Assembly: GCA_903943975.1 (NCBI GenBank)
Contig: CAJAQB010000013.1
Location: forward strand, 1 to 64,000
Reading direction: 5' to 3'
Length of the DNA: 64,000 nucleotides
From: Synechococcus lacustris
GTDB lineage: Bacteria; Cyanobacteriota; Cyanobacteriia; PCC-6307; Cyanobiaceae
Shown: one piece after another, positions 7,540 to 14,577 of the stretch
Numbering within the stretch: position 1 is the stretch's first letter
How the letters are laid out: each line of letters starts with the position of its first letter
Program-made: the position numbers and the translations under genes
Notes under the pieces: generated by a model
Told to the model about the DNA's origin: nothing
The model's database searches: none
Seen by the model: the letters and a program-made list of their open reading frames with translations, nothing else

Positions 7540-7851
7540 TCAGGCAACCTCAGCTTCATCACGCACACCGGCGCTCAGCTTCAACCCCAGCGCGGAGATC
7601 ACTTTGAGGACGGTATCAAAACTTGGGCTGCGTTCACCTGAAAGCGCTTTGTAGAGGCTCTCACGAGACAAGCCTGTCTGGCGTGCGATCTCTGTCATAC
7701 CTTGAGCACGGGCAATATCGCCCAAAGCCTTGGCAATAAACGCTGCATCCCCATTCGCTTCCTCAATGCAGGCTTCTAGATAAGCCGCCATCTCGTCGGG
7801 AGTTCTGAGCGTCTCAGCGACGTCATAGGGCCTGGTTTTGATCTCCATCAA
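7540..7851 (-). CDS. HigA-like addiction-module antidote protein, second copy
   Basis: 103 residues, differing from the protein at 272-583 at two N-terminal positions only (I2M and L8P). The HTH (MTEIARQTGLSRESLYKAL) is unchanged. It overlaps the toxin stop by ATGA. Such high identity means the two antitoxins probably cross-neutralise and cross-regulate. It is one gene of a whole-cassette duplication that includes promoter, operator and attC. Confidence 0.88.
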   Translation of the reverse strand: MMEIKTRPYDVAETLRTPDEMAAYLEACIEEANGDAAFIAKALGDIARAQGMTEIARQTGLSRESLYKALSGERSPSFDTVLKVISALGLKLSAGVRDEAEVA

Positions 7852-8150
7852 CCATCCTCCTTGATCTGACGGGACAGCATCAGTGCCTCCTCGATATCTC
7901 TGACCTGTGATGACTTATCGCCACCAGCTAGGAGAATGATCAATGTGGAGCCCTTCTGCTGGTAATAGACCCTGTAGCCAGGGCCATAGTTGATCCGCAA
8001 TTCAGAAACGCCAGATCCAACAGGCCTGACATCACCGGGATTGCCGCTGATGAGACGCTCAATCCTGGCCTGAACTCTCGCCCTGGCCCTCAGATCACGA
8101 AGATCCTCAAGCCACTGAGCGAACCGCTCTGTCTGACGGACTTCAACCAC
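7848..8150 (-). CDS. RelE/ParE-fold (Gp49-like) toxin, second copy
   Basis: 100 residues, about 92% identical to the toxin at 580-882. Substitutions cluster in the N-terminal helices (WLEDLRDLRARARVQARIERLISG) and around YYQQKGSTL. The core VRPVGSGVSELRI.YGPGYRVYY is retained. Toxin has diverged more than antitoxin (8 versus 2 changes), consistent with the antitoxin being under stronger constraint. An inverted repeat (8161-8174) lies 10 bases upstream. Confidence 0.87.
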   Translation of the reverse strand: MVEVRQTERFAQWLEDLRDLRARARVQARIERLISGNPGDVRPVGSGVSELRINYGPGYRVYYQQKGSTLIILLAGGDKSSQVRDIEEALMLSRQIKEDG

Positions 8151-8160
8151 ACACCCACTC

Positions 8161-8174
8161 TAGCCATCTGGCTA
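8161..8174. promoter_or_regulatory. Inverted repeat, probable TA operator (second copy)
   Basis: TAGCCA-TC-TGGCTA, 6-base arms, the counterpart of 892-907. Same position relative to the toxin start in both cassettes. Confidence 0.5.
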
Positions 8175-8221
8175 CGCATGGGCAAGCCGCAGAGCTGCAG
8201 CAGCCTGCTTTTGCCTGCTCC

Positions 8222-8311
8222 TCCGAACGCTGCCCCTGAGTGGCAGGCAAGAAGCTATTGCTATCCAAGCAGACTCGACGGCGGCCTGTCCACTCCAGGG
8301 GCTTGTTAGGC
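8222..8311 (-). other. attC recombination site nearest the integrase
   Basis: 90 bases. Minus-strand R'' is GCCTAAC (canonical) and R' is GTTCGGA. Arms CCCCTGGAGTGGACAGGC and the complement of GCCTGCCACTCAGGGG pair with two extra bases in the first arm. It closes the first cassette (DUF2513 gene). The GTTAGGC matching its R'' recurs at 9242-9248, where the first cassette should begin. Confidence 0.78.
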
Positions 8312-8325
8312 ATTAATCGCTGAAC

Positions 8326-8700
8326 CTATAGTCCAAGAGGGAGACCAAGATGCTGTTGGGCCTCGTTCCTAAGCCAGTACTTTAGTAGATCAAACGTAAA
8401 AGAGGCCCCCTCTTTAAGCACAGTTCTAGTGGCTTTCTTCCATATGACATCATCGCGTGCAGCGTCTGCAAAGTCATGCCCAGACCATGTCACCGAATTC
8501 AGTATGGCATTGGGACTTGGAAGACCGGTGACATTTCTAACGGCTGCGTCTACAAGTCCAGCTTGACGCAGGAGATAGACATGATAAGCCACCTCTTCTT
8601 CCGTGTGTCCGGGGATCTCCGGATTGCCATCGACGTAACCGTGTGGTTGTTCTATGGCCCAAACAAGTATCTCACGGGCAAGATTCATGTCACGATTCAT
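8326..8700 (-). CDS. DUF2513 family protein
   Basis: About 124 residues from ATG 8700, which has a clear AGGAG ribosome site 7 bases upstream and starts MNRDMNLAREILVWAIE, the standard DUF2513 opening. A frame open 30 bases further upstream lacks such a site. Other family marks are EVAYHVYLLRQAGLVDA, LTWxGHDFADAARDDVIWKKA (VTWSGHDF here) and SFTFDLLKYWL. The family looks like a winged-helix protein and is common on phages and mobile elements; no molecular role is established. It lies just before the attC at 8222. Confidence 0.85.
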   Translation of the reverse strand: MNRDMNLAREILVWAIEQPHGYVDGNPEIPGHTEEEVAYHVYLLRQAGLVDAAVRNVTGLPSPNAILNSVTWSGHDFADAARDDVIWKKATRTVLKEGASFTFDLLKYWLRNEAQQHLGLPLGL

Positions 8701-8764
8701 ACTGCAACTCCTGAGTAGATGGCCAAGCATTTCACCATCATACCTTAGATCGCAGATAATCAGC

Positions 8765-8780
8765 GATTCAAATTTGAATC
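8765..8780. promoter_or_regulatory. Perfect 16-base palindrome upstream of DUF2513 gene
   Basis: GATTCAAATTTGAATC, fully self-complementary, 64 bases before the DUF2513 start and inside the same cassette. It lacks a T run and GC stem, so an operator is more likely than a terminator. A weak -35/-10 pair (TTGAAT, then TAAGGT) begins within it on the minus strand. Confidence 0.4.
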
Positions 8781-8849
8781 ACAATCCAAGGGATTTCTCG
8801 AGTCTAAACATTGCCCACCTCATTCAGAACGAAGCGATGAGGCAACTAT

Positions 8850-9182
8850 TCAGAAGTACTGGCGATAGGGCTTGCCATCAGAATTGAAGCGAGTTCGATA
8901 TCTGCCGCCCCTTGGCCCGACTTGAGAGCCATCATCGCTGTTGGTAGTTTGATCGATTAGCGTATCCTGGCTTCCTTTTGTATCTCTTGTTCTTGCCGGC
9001 CAATAGCCCCTGGGATCATGAAAGGTTTCTGGCGCTACATCATCATCAGCCTTTTTGATTCGATCCCGATTCTCAACGGCCAAAGCATCCTCCAACCTTT
9101 TCTGGAGCCTTGGTGGAACTGCCCAGTTCGGGAGCGCTGCAAGTTCTTCTATCGTTAAGTCGTCAAGAGACCTAGAATCCAT
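8850..9182 (-). CDS. Hypothetical cassette protein with GPRGGRY C-terminus
   Basis: 110 residues, charged, no signal peptide or membrane segment. The middle (about 55-90) is rich in Asp, Thr, Ser and Asn and probably disordered. The end, VGPRGGRYRTRFNSDGKPYRQYF, resembles a short basic motif I have seen at the C terminus of other small mobile-element proteins. No function can be given. It is the first gene after the presumed attI and shares its cassette with the DUF2513 gene, as no attC was found between them. Confidence 0.55.
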   Translation of the reverse strand: MDSRSLDDLTIEELAALPNWAVPPRLQKRLEDALAVENRDRIKKADDDVAPETFHDPRGYWPARTRDTKGSQDTLIDQTTNSDDGSQVGPRGGRYRTRFNSDGKPYRQYF

Positions 9183-9241
9183 AACGAATGAAGGTAATGA
9201 TGTTCAACCTGACTTGACTCAAGCTATTTGCCAACATAAGA

Positions 9242-9385
9242 GCCTAACGCCATTTAGAACGTCCTCGTAGCTCTCAATGAAACGATTCTTAGTCCCCATA
9301 CCCGCTTCGCAGCCATTCGCACCCCCAAGTGCTGAAGGGCTTGTGAGGTTCTAACCAGATCTTATGCGGATCCGCAGAACAAGTT
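9242..9385 (-). other. Candidate attI region
   Basis: On the minus strand a canonical crossover box GTTAGGC (9248 to 9242) occurs between the integrase remnant and the first cassette gene, and it matches the R'' of the attC at 8222. attI sites are poorly conserved, so the assignment rests on position and this box. If right, the attI lies at the 3' end of the integrase gene rather than its 5' end. Confidence 0.4.
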
Positions 9386-10085
9386 TCAGAGCAGATCCGC
9401 CGGGCTGGTCACACCTGCAGGGCCACGGTTGAGCACATGGGTGTAGATCATCGTGGTCTTCAGATCACTGTGGCCAAGTAATTCCTGGATCGTGCGGATA
9501 TCTGAACCACGCTCCAGTAGGTGTGTGGCAAAGCAGTGCCGGAATGGGTGGCAACTTGCTGGTTTGCTGATGCCTGCCGCCTGCACCGCAGCCCTTACCG
9601 CCCGTTGGATCACAGACGGATCTAGATGGTGGCGACCCTGTTCAGCTGTGTCGCGATTGCGCCAGCGCGTCACCTGTAGGAACAGCCACTGCCAGATCCA
9701 AACGATGCAAACGCCTGACTTCTTGCAGGTGGATCTGTAGTGGTTCCATCTGGTTCTGGGGCAACACCGTGACGTGGTCCTTGTTGCCTTTGCCACCGCG
9801 GATTATCAGCTGTTTACCTGCAAAATCAAGGTCTTTCACCCACAAAAACAACAAGGCCGCTAGCGCCTGATTTTGGGTAGATGCGCTCACCCGCTCCTCC
9901 ACAGCCAGATGAGTAAGAAATGCATTTATCTCTGGCCCGCCCATCTCCCTGGGATGGCGTAGCAGGTAAAAGCGTAGGAAGCGCCGCAGCCAGCTCTCGT
10001 AGGTGTCGATGGTTCGGTGGGCATAATGACGTGCTATCAGGGCTTCGCGGTAGACGCTAACTAGAGGACGATCAGCTGAATTCAT
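9386..10085 (-). pseudogene. intI: Integron integrase (IntI) remnant with internal deletions and frameshift
   Basis: Two overlapping frames (9642-10085 and 9386-9796) together read as an IntI-type tyrosine recombinase of about 230 residues; intact IntI is near 320-340. The N-terminal core-binding domain is present (RHYAHRTIDTYESWLRRFL). The frame then jumps from AALLFL directly to [22 protein letters not shown], losing about 65-70 residues that include the first catalytic Arg. A second gap near 9650-9700, plus a frameshift, removes the IntI-specific LPYALERKYP segment. The end retains [20 protein letters not shown] and the nucleophile region YTHVLNRG. It is very unlikely to be active. It faces the same way as the cassettes. 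Confidence 0.88.
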
Positions 10086-10225
10086 GGCGACACACGTTCT
10101 GCCCTGAGCATTCCCCTAACCGGCAGGTTGGCGTGCTTCGCAGGAGCAACATCTCTGTAGCCAAACCTTGCGTCCAGGCTGTAGTGGCCCTGGATCAATG
10201 CAACTTGTCAACGCAACTAATGGTA

Positions 10226-11353
10226 TTAGGTGGGTCGATAGCTTTGCCCAGTTGTTGCCATTGCATCAGCAATCCGTTGCGCCGCCCATTCGGCGCTGGC
10301 TGGGCCCAGCAGGATGCCATTGCGGTAATGGCCGCTGAGTAGCAACAGCCGCGGCAGTGGTTGCTCCAGCAGCGGTGCTGGCCTACCCACCGGCCGGCAA
10401 CGCAGCCCCTGCCAGTGGCTTACTAACTCAGCGTTGCGCAGCCAGGCGGGGGCGGTGCCCCCCAGGCTGAGCAGGGTTTTCAGGGCCTCGGGATCCGCCT
10501 TAGTTCCAGGCTCGAGGCTGGCCCCCAGCCAGAGGCGACCGCCGGGGCGGGGCACCAGATTCACCCCCTGCCACACCAGGCAGCCAGCCCAGGGGTCTTG
10601 GCCCGGCGCCAAGGGCAGCGCCAATTGCAATTCCACCGCCTGGCCCAGCACCGCTTCCAGGGGTAGCTCAATGCCCAGGGGTTCCAGCAGGCTGGGGCTG
10701 GCCAGCCCAGCGCAAACCAGCACCCAGTCGCCGCTCAGCTGCGAACCATCCGCTAAGTCCAGTTGCCATTGGGCTTGGGGATCCCCTGGCGGAGGTGGCC
10801 GCAGGGCAGTTACCCGTCCTGATATTTCGCGCAGGCCCCGCTGGATTGCAGCGGCCCCGAGGGCGGCAGCCCAGGCGCCCGGATCCAGCTGGCCATCTTG
10901 CGGCGACCAGAGGCCCCCCTCCACCCCCTGGGGCAATTCCGGCAAGGCGCCCTGGGCTACCGCCGCCTGCAGGTCTGAGCGGGAGCGCAGTTCCAGGGGA
11001 AAGCCCTTGGCCTGGCGTTGGCTCCCTAGCCGCTGCTGCCTTTGCCATTCATCGGCGCCGCTGGCCAGCAGCAACAGGCCCCGGCGCAGTTCCACCGGCT
11101 GGCCGGCCTCCGCCAGTAACCCCTGCCATTCCTGCAGCAGGGCCAGGGAACGCTGGCGCAGGCGCCAACCGCGGCCACTACTGCGTTGATACATCTGGGC
11201 CATCAACAGGCCCAGGGCGGCGCCACTGCCACTGCGGGCTGGCGGCTCCGGCGCCTGGTCCACCAGGCTTACCTGATGGCCGAGCTGGCTGAGTAACCAG
11301 CCGCAGCAACGGCCTACAAAGCCGCCACCAATTATCAGGACTGACTTGCTCAG
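10226..11353 (-). CDS. thiO: FAD-dependent glycine/D-amino-acid oxidase family protein (ThiO-like)
   Basis: FAD oxidoreductase of the DAAO family, about 376 residues. The dinucleotide-binding motif VLIIGGGFVGRCCG lies upstream of the first ATG/GTG/TTG (GTG at 11263), so translation must begin earlier. The only sensible position is a CTG at 11351-11353 that overlaps the psbQ stop as CTGA. The C terminus GHYRNGILLGPASAEW is the ThiO signature. ThiO oxidises glycine to iminoglycine for thiazole synthesis. It follows psbQ and is probably cotranscribed and coupled to it. CTG initiation is inference; a sequencing error is an alternative. Confidence 0.82.
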   Translation of the reverse strand: MSKSVLIIGGGFVGRCCGWLLSQLGHQVSLVDQAPEPPARSGSGAALGLLMAQMYQRSSGRGWRLRQRSLALLQEWQGLLAEAGQPVELRRGLLLLASGADEWQRQQRLGSQRQAKGFPLELRSRSDLQAAVAQGALPELPQGVEGGLWSPQDGQLDPGAWAAALGAAAIQRGLREISGRVTALRPPPPGDPQAQWQLDLADGSQLSGDWVLVCAGLASPSLLEPLGIELPLEAVLGQAVELQLALPLAPGQDPWAGCLVWQGVNLVPRPGGRLWLGASLEPGTKADPEALKTLLSLGGTAPAWLRNAELVSHWQGLRCRPVGRPAPLLEQPLPRLLLLSGHYRNGILLGPASAEWAAQRIADAMATTGQSYRPT

Positions 11354-11841
11354 ACCTGGCGCAGGGCGGTCTTCACTTCTTCGGGGAGCACCTGGGCATA
11401 GAGGCCGAAGTCACTGGCAACGCGGATGTAATCGCGGGTTAGCCGTTCGCCTTCCTGGAGGCGGGCGGCTTCATCCAGTTCTGCCAGGGCTGTTTTCAGT
11501 TCTTCGGCCCGTTTGTTGGCCTCAGGACGGTCAGCGGGCAGCAGCCGCTGGTTGATGTAGCTCATCTCGCGGCCCACCTCCTGCATGGGACCGTGGATCA
11601 GGTTGCGGGTGAACACCCAGTTCTTTTCATTCACCAGGGTGGCCAGCTCAGGCAGGTGGTCCCTGGCGTCGAGGAAGCCCTCGGCCTGGTGGGTGATGAA
11701 GGCGATGTCGGCTGGGCTGAGGCTGGGGGCGGCCTTGGCCTTGCCGCCGTCACAGGCGGCTAGCCCCACGGACAGCACCAGGGCCATCGCCAGCAGGGCA
11801 AAGCGACGCAGAACAGAAACCAGGGGGGAAAGCATCGTCAC
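11350..11841 (-). CDS. psbQ: CyanoQ, photosystem II lipoprotein PsbQ
   Basis: 163 residues. An N-terminal signal with lipobox (LSVGLAAC, about residues 22-29) predicts lipid attachment at the thylakoid lumen face. The rest is a four-helix bundle sequence with family features (NEKNWVFTRNLIHGPMQEVGREM, LPADRPEANKRAEEL). CyanoQ stabilises the oxygen-evolving complex of photosystem II. Start is the GTG at 11841 or the ATG two codons later. The stop overlaps the thiO-like CTG start. Confidence 0.9.
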   Translation of the reverse strand: MTMLSPLVSVLRRFALLAMALVLSVGLAACDGGKAKAAPSLSPADIAFITHQAEGFLDARDHLPELATLVNEKNWVFTRNLIHGPMQEVGREMSYINQRLLPADRPEANKRAEELKTALAELDEAARLQEGERLTRDYIRVASDFGLYAQVLPEEVKTALRQV

Positions 11842-11942
11842 CAGCTGAGCAAAGAGGGACTTCTAGGGGCGGAGTTTAACGAGTTCCGGCCTGGTCCCCT
11901 GGCGGTGTTGCGGCAGCATCAGGCCTAGCGACTGGTTCCGCC

Positions 11943-13532
11943 GTGCCCCAGGTCTTTGACCCCCAGCGCAACTACGACGCCCTGGTGGTGGGCAGTGGCG
12001 CCACCGGGGCAGTGGCCGCCCACACCCTGGCGCAACAGGGTTTGCAGGTGCTGGTGCTGGAGGCCGGGCCCGATCTGGGGCCGGCGGCGGCCCTCGGTTC
12101 TGAACCGCTCAACAGCCTGCGGCGGCTGGCCCAGCTCAGCGCCGGCCGCCAGCGCCTCCAAAGCCAGCACCCTGGCTATTGGAAAAACAACCCGAATCTT
12201 TACGTAGATGAGGGTCAACACCCCTACAGCACCCCCGCCGATCAACCCTTCCTTTGGACCCGGGGCCGCCAGGTGGGGGGCAGGAGCCTCAGCTGGGGGG
12301 GCATCACCCTGCGGCTTTCCGACCAGGAGTTCCGCCAGGGCTGGCCACTCAGCCATGAAGAGCTATCCCCCCACTACGGCGCCCTGGAGCGGCAGCTGGG
12401 GGTGTGGGGCCAGCGCGACCATTTGGAACTGTTGCCCGATGGGGAATTCGAGCCGCCAGCCCCCTTTACCCCCGCCGAACGCCACCTGGCCCAGGGGTGT
12501 GGCCAGCTGGAACTGCCCTTTATCCATTCCCGTGGCTTTGGCCGCCATCGCCCCGCTAGCGATGGGCCCTGGCCGCGCTTCAGTGCCCAGGGGGGTGCCC
12601 TGGCTTGGGCCCTAGCCAGTGGTCGGCTGACCCTGCGCAGCAATTCGCTGGTGAGTCAGCTGCTGTTGGCCCCAGACCAGAGCCGGGTGGAGGGGGTGCT
12701 GTTTATTGATCGGCTCAGCGGCGTGGAGCATCGGGCCCGGGCCCAATTGGTGGTGCTCTGTGCCTCCACGATCGAAAGCCTGCGCCTGTTGCTGCTCTCC
12801 CGCGATGACCGGCTCAGCGGTGGCTTGATCGAGCCCTCTGGGCTGCTGGGCCAGGGCTTGATGGATCACGTGTCGGTGGCCCGTTTCTTTGCCCTGCCCG
12901 ACCAGCCGCCGGCGCCGGCGGGCACGGGGCTGTCGGGGGCGGAGAGTGTGTTTATTCCCAATACCGGCGCTGGCTATGGCCTTTGGGGGGCCGTGCAGCG
13001 CTTTGGGCTGCCGGCCTTGTTACGGCGCGATCCCGCTGCCGCCGTGGGCTTTTTGATTGGCCATGGGGAGGTGCAGCCCCAGGTCAGCAATCGCGTCAGC
13101 CTGGCGCCTGAACTGCGCGATGCCTGGGGAATTCCGGCCCCCCACATCGCCATGGGCTGGGGGCCGGCGGAGCAGGCCCTGGTGGGCCAGATGTTGGAGC
13201 GCATTGGCAGCGTGGTGGCTGCCGCCGGCGGGGAGGTGCGGCCGCTTGAAGACCTCTTCCGCCTGCCCTTGGTCGAACCCTGGCTGCGGGCCAGCGTTGC
13301 CGGTTCCCAGGCGGTGGCACCGCCCGGTTATTACATCCACGAACTGGGCGGTGCCCCCATGGGCAGCGATCCCAGCCGCTCGGTGCTGGACCGCTGGAAC
13401 CGGCTCTGGACCTGCCCCAACCTGCTGGTGACCGATGGGGCCAGCTGGCCCAGCTCCGGTTGGCAGAGCCCCACGCTCACCTCGATGGCGTTGACGCGGC
13501 GGGCCTGTTTGCGGGCAGCCTCAGGGCGCTGA
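11943..13532 (+). CDS. GMC-family FAD oxidoreductase
   Basis: 529 residues from a GTG start. The N terminus YDALVVGSGATGAVAAHTLAQQGLQVLVLEAG is the Rossmann FAD-binding motif, followed by QVGGRSLSWGG and the GMC C-terminal domain with YYIHELGGAPMGSDPSRSV (His region of the active site) and LLVTDGASWPSSGWQSPTLT. Substrate unknown; GMC enzymes oxidise alcohols, sugars or sterols. The 3' end overlaps the acetate kinase gene by 56 bases tail to tail. Common in cyanobacteria. Confidence 0.9.
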   Translation: MPQVFDPQRNYDALVVGSGATGAVAAHTLAQQGLQVLVLEAGPDLGPAAALGSEPLNSLRRLAQLSAGRQRLQSQHPGYWKNNPNLYVDEGQHPYSTPADQPFLWTRGRQVGGRSLSWGGITLRLSDQEFRQGWPLSHEELSPHYGALERQLGVWGQRDHLELLPDGEFEPPAPFTPAERHLAQGCGQLELPFIHSRGFGRHRPASDGPWPRFSAQGGALAWALASGRLTLRSNSLVSQLLLAPDQSRVEGVLFIDRLSGVEHRARAQLVVLCASTIESLRLLLLSRDDRLSGGLIEPSGLLGQGLMDHVSVARFFALPDQPPAPAGTGLSGAESVFIPNTGAGYGLWGAVQRFGLPALLRRDPAAAVGFLIGHGEVQPQVSNRVSLAPELRDAWGIPAPHIAMGWGPAEQALVGQMLERIGSVVAAAGGEVRPLEDLFRLPLVEPWLRASVAGSQAVAPPGYYIHELGGAPMGSDPSRSVLDRWNRLWTCPNLLVTDGASWPSSGWQSPTLTSMALTRRACLRAASGR

Positions 13533-14571
13533 CCTGGCGATAGATCTCCGACTCCTCATCGGCGGCCACGATCTGCAGCTGGGCCGGGCCGCTGGGGGCG
13601 AGGCCCAGCCCCTGGAGCCGTTGCTGCAGCCAGGCCTGCAGGGCGCTGTCGTGTTCGCCGATGCCACCGGTGAGGGCGAGCACATCAAAACCGCCCAGCA
13701 GGGCGATGCCGGCACCGATCGCCTTGAGCAGTTGCTGCTGGAACACGGCGATCGCCAGTTGGGCGTCGCCATCGCCGGCGGCACTGGCCTGGCGCAGCAC
13801 CCGCATGTCGCCGGAGCGGTTGGAGAGGCCCAGCAGGCCACTGCGGCGGTGCAGCCCCTCATGCAATTCCGCTGGAGTTACCCCCTGGGCCAGCAGTTCC
13901 AGCAACAGGCCCGGGTCGAGGCTGCCGCTGCGGCTGGCCATCACCAGGCCATCTAGCGGCGTGTAACCCATGGTGGTGTCGATACAACGGCCCTTTTCGA
14001 TCACCGCCAGGGAACAGCCACCCCCCAGGTGGGCGCTGATCAGCCGCACCCCTGGGAAGCGTTGGGCGATCGAACCATGGCTGAGCCCATGGAAGCCAAA
14101 GCGGTGCAAACCCCGGGCCCGCCATTCCGCCGGCAGCGCATAGGTGCTGGCCTCCGGCGGCAGGCTGCGGTGGAAGGCGGTGTCGAAGGCGGCCCCATGC
14201 CAGGCCCCGGGCAACAGTTTGCGCAACACCGCCAGGCTGTCTAGGGCCGGGCCGTTATGGAGGGGGGCAAGCCGGCGTAACTTCTCCAATTCATGTTCCA
14301 CCTGCGCATCAAGGACCACGGCTGAGCGGAAGTGGTCGCCCCCATGCACGATCCGGTGGCCCACGGCTTTGATCGCTGCGGCCCCCCCGGCGCTGGGGGG
14401 CAACTGCTCGAGCAATTCCCCTAGGGCGGCAGCCAGGCTGGCCTGGTCCTGGGCGAGGGCGCCCCCCCGCTCACTCCAGTCGATCGCCCCCTGCCAGAGC
14501 CGCTCCCCTTCGGCGTCAAACAGCACCAGCTTGTGGCTGCTGCTGCCGGCATTAAGCACCAGGGTGGACAT
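13477..14571 (-). CDS. ackA: Acetate kinase
   Basis: About 364 residues, slightly short of the usual near-400. It contains VLNAGSSSHKLVLFD (phosphate-binding N terminus), GHRIVHGGDHF (substrate Arg/His), RRYGFHG-type segment HRFGFHGLSHG, SAHLGGGCSLAVI, DTTMGYTPLDGLVMASRSGSLDPG and ALTGGIGEH. It converts acetyl phosphate and ADP to acetate and ATP. AGGAG precedes the ATG at 14571. It starts 7 bases after xfp, so it takes the acetyl phosphate made by phosphoketolase. Its 3' end overlaps the GMC gene. Confidence 0.95.
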   Translation of the reverse strand: MSTLVLNAGSSSHKLVLFDAEGERLWQGAIDWSERGGALAQDQASLAAALGELLEQLPPSAGGAAAIKAVGHRIVHGGDHFRSAVVLDAQVEHELEKLRRLAPLHNGPALDSLAVLRKLLPGAWHGAAFDTAFHRSLPPEASTYALPAEWRARGLHRFGFHGLSHGSIAQRFPGVRLISAHLGGGCSLAVIEKGRCIDTTMGYTPLDGLVMASRSGSLDPGLLLELLAQGVTPAELHEGLHRRSGLLGLSNRSGDMRVLRQASAAGDGDAQLAIAVFQQQLLKAIGAGIALLGGFDVLALTGGIGEHDSALQAWLQQRLQGLGLAPSGPAQLQIVAADEESEIYRQVSALRLPANRPAASTPSR

Positions 14572-14577
14572 CACTCC

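Noticed and set aside
10434-11189. Long Arg/Ser/Pro-rich plus-strand frame opposite the thiO-like gene.
   Set aside because: Composition is typical of the antisense of a GC-rich coding region; the minus strand has clear FAD oxidase motifs.
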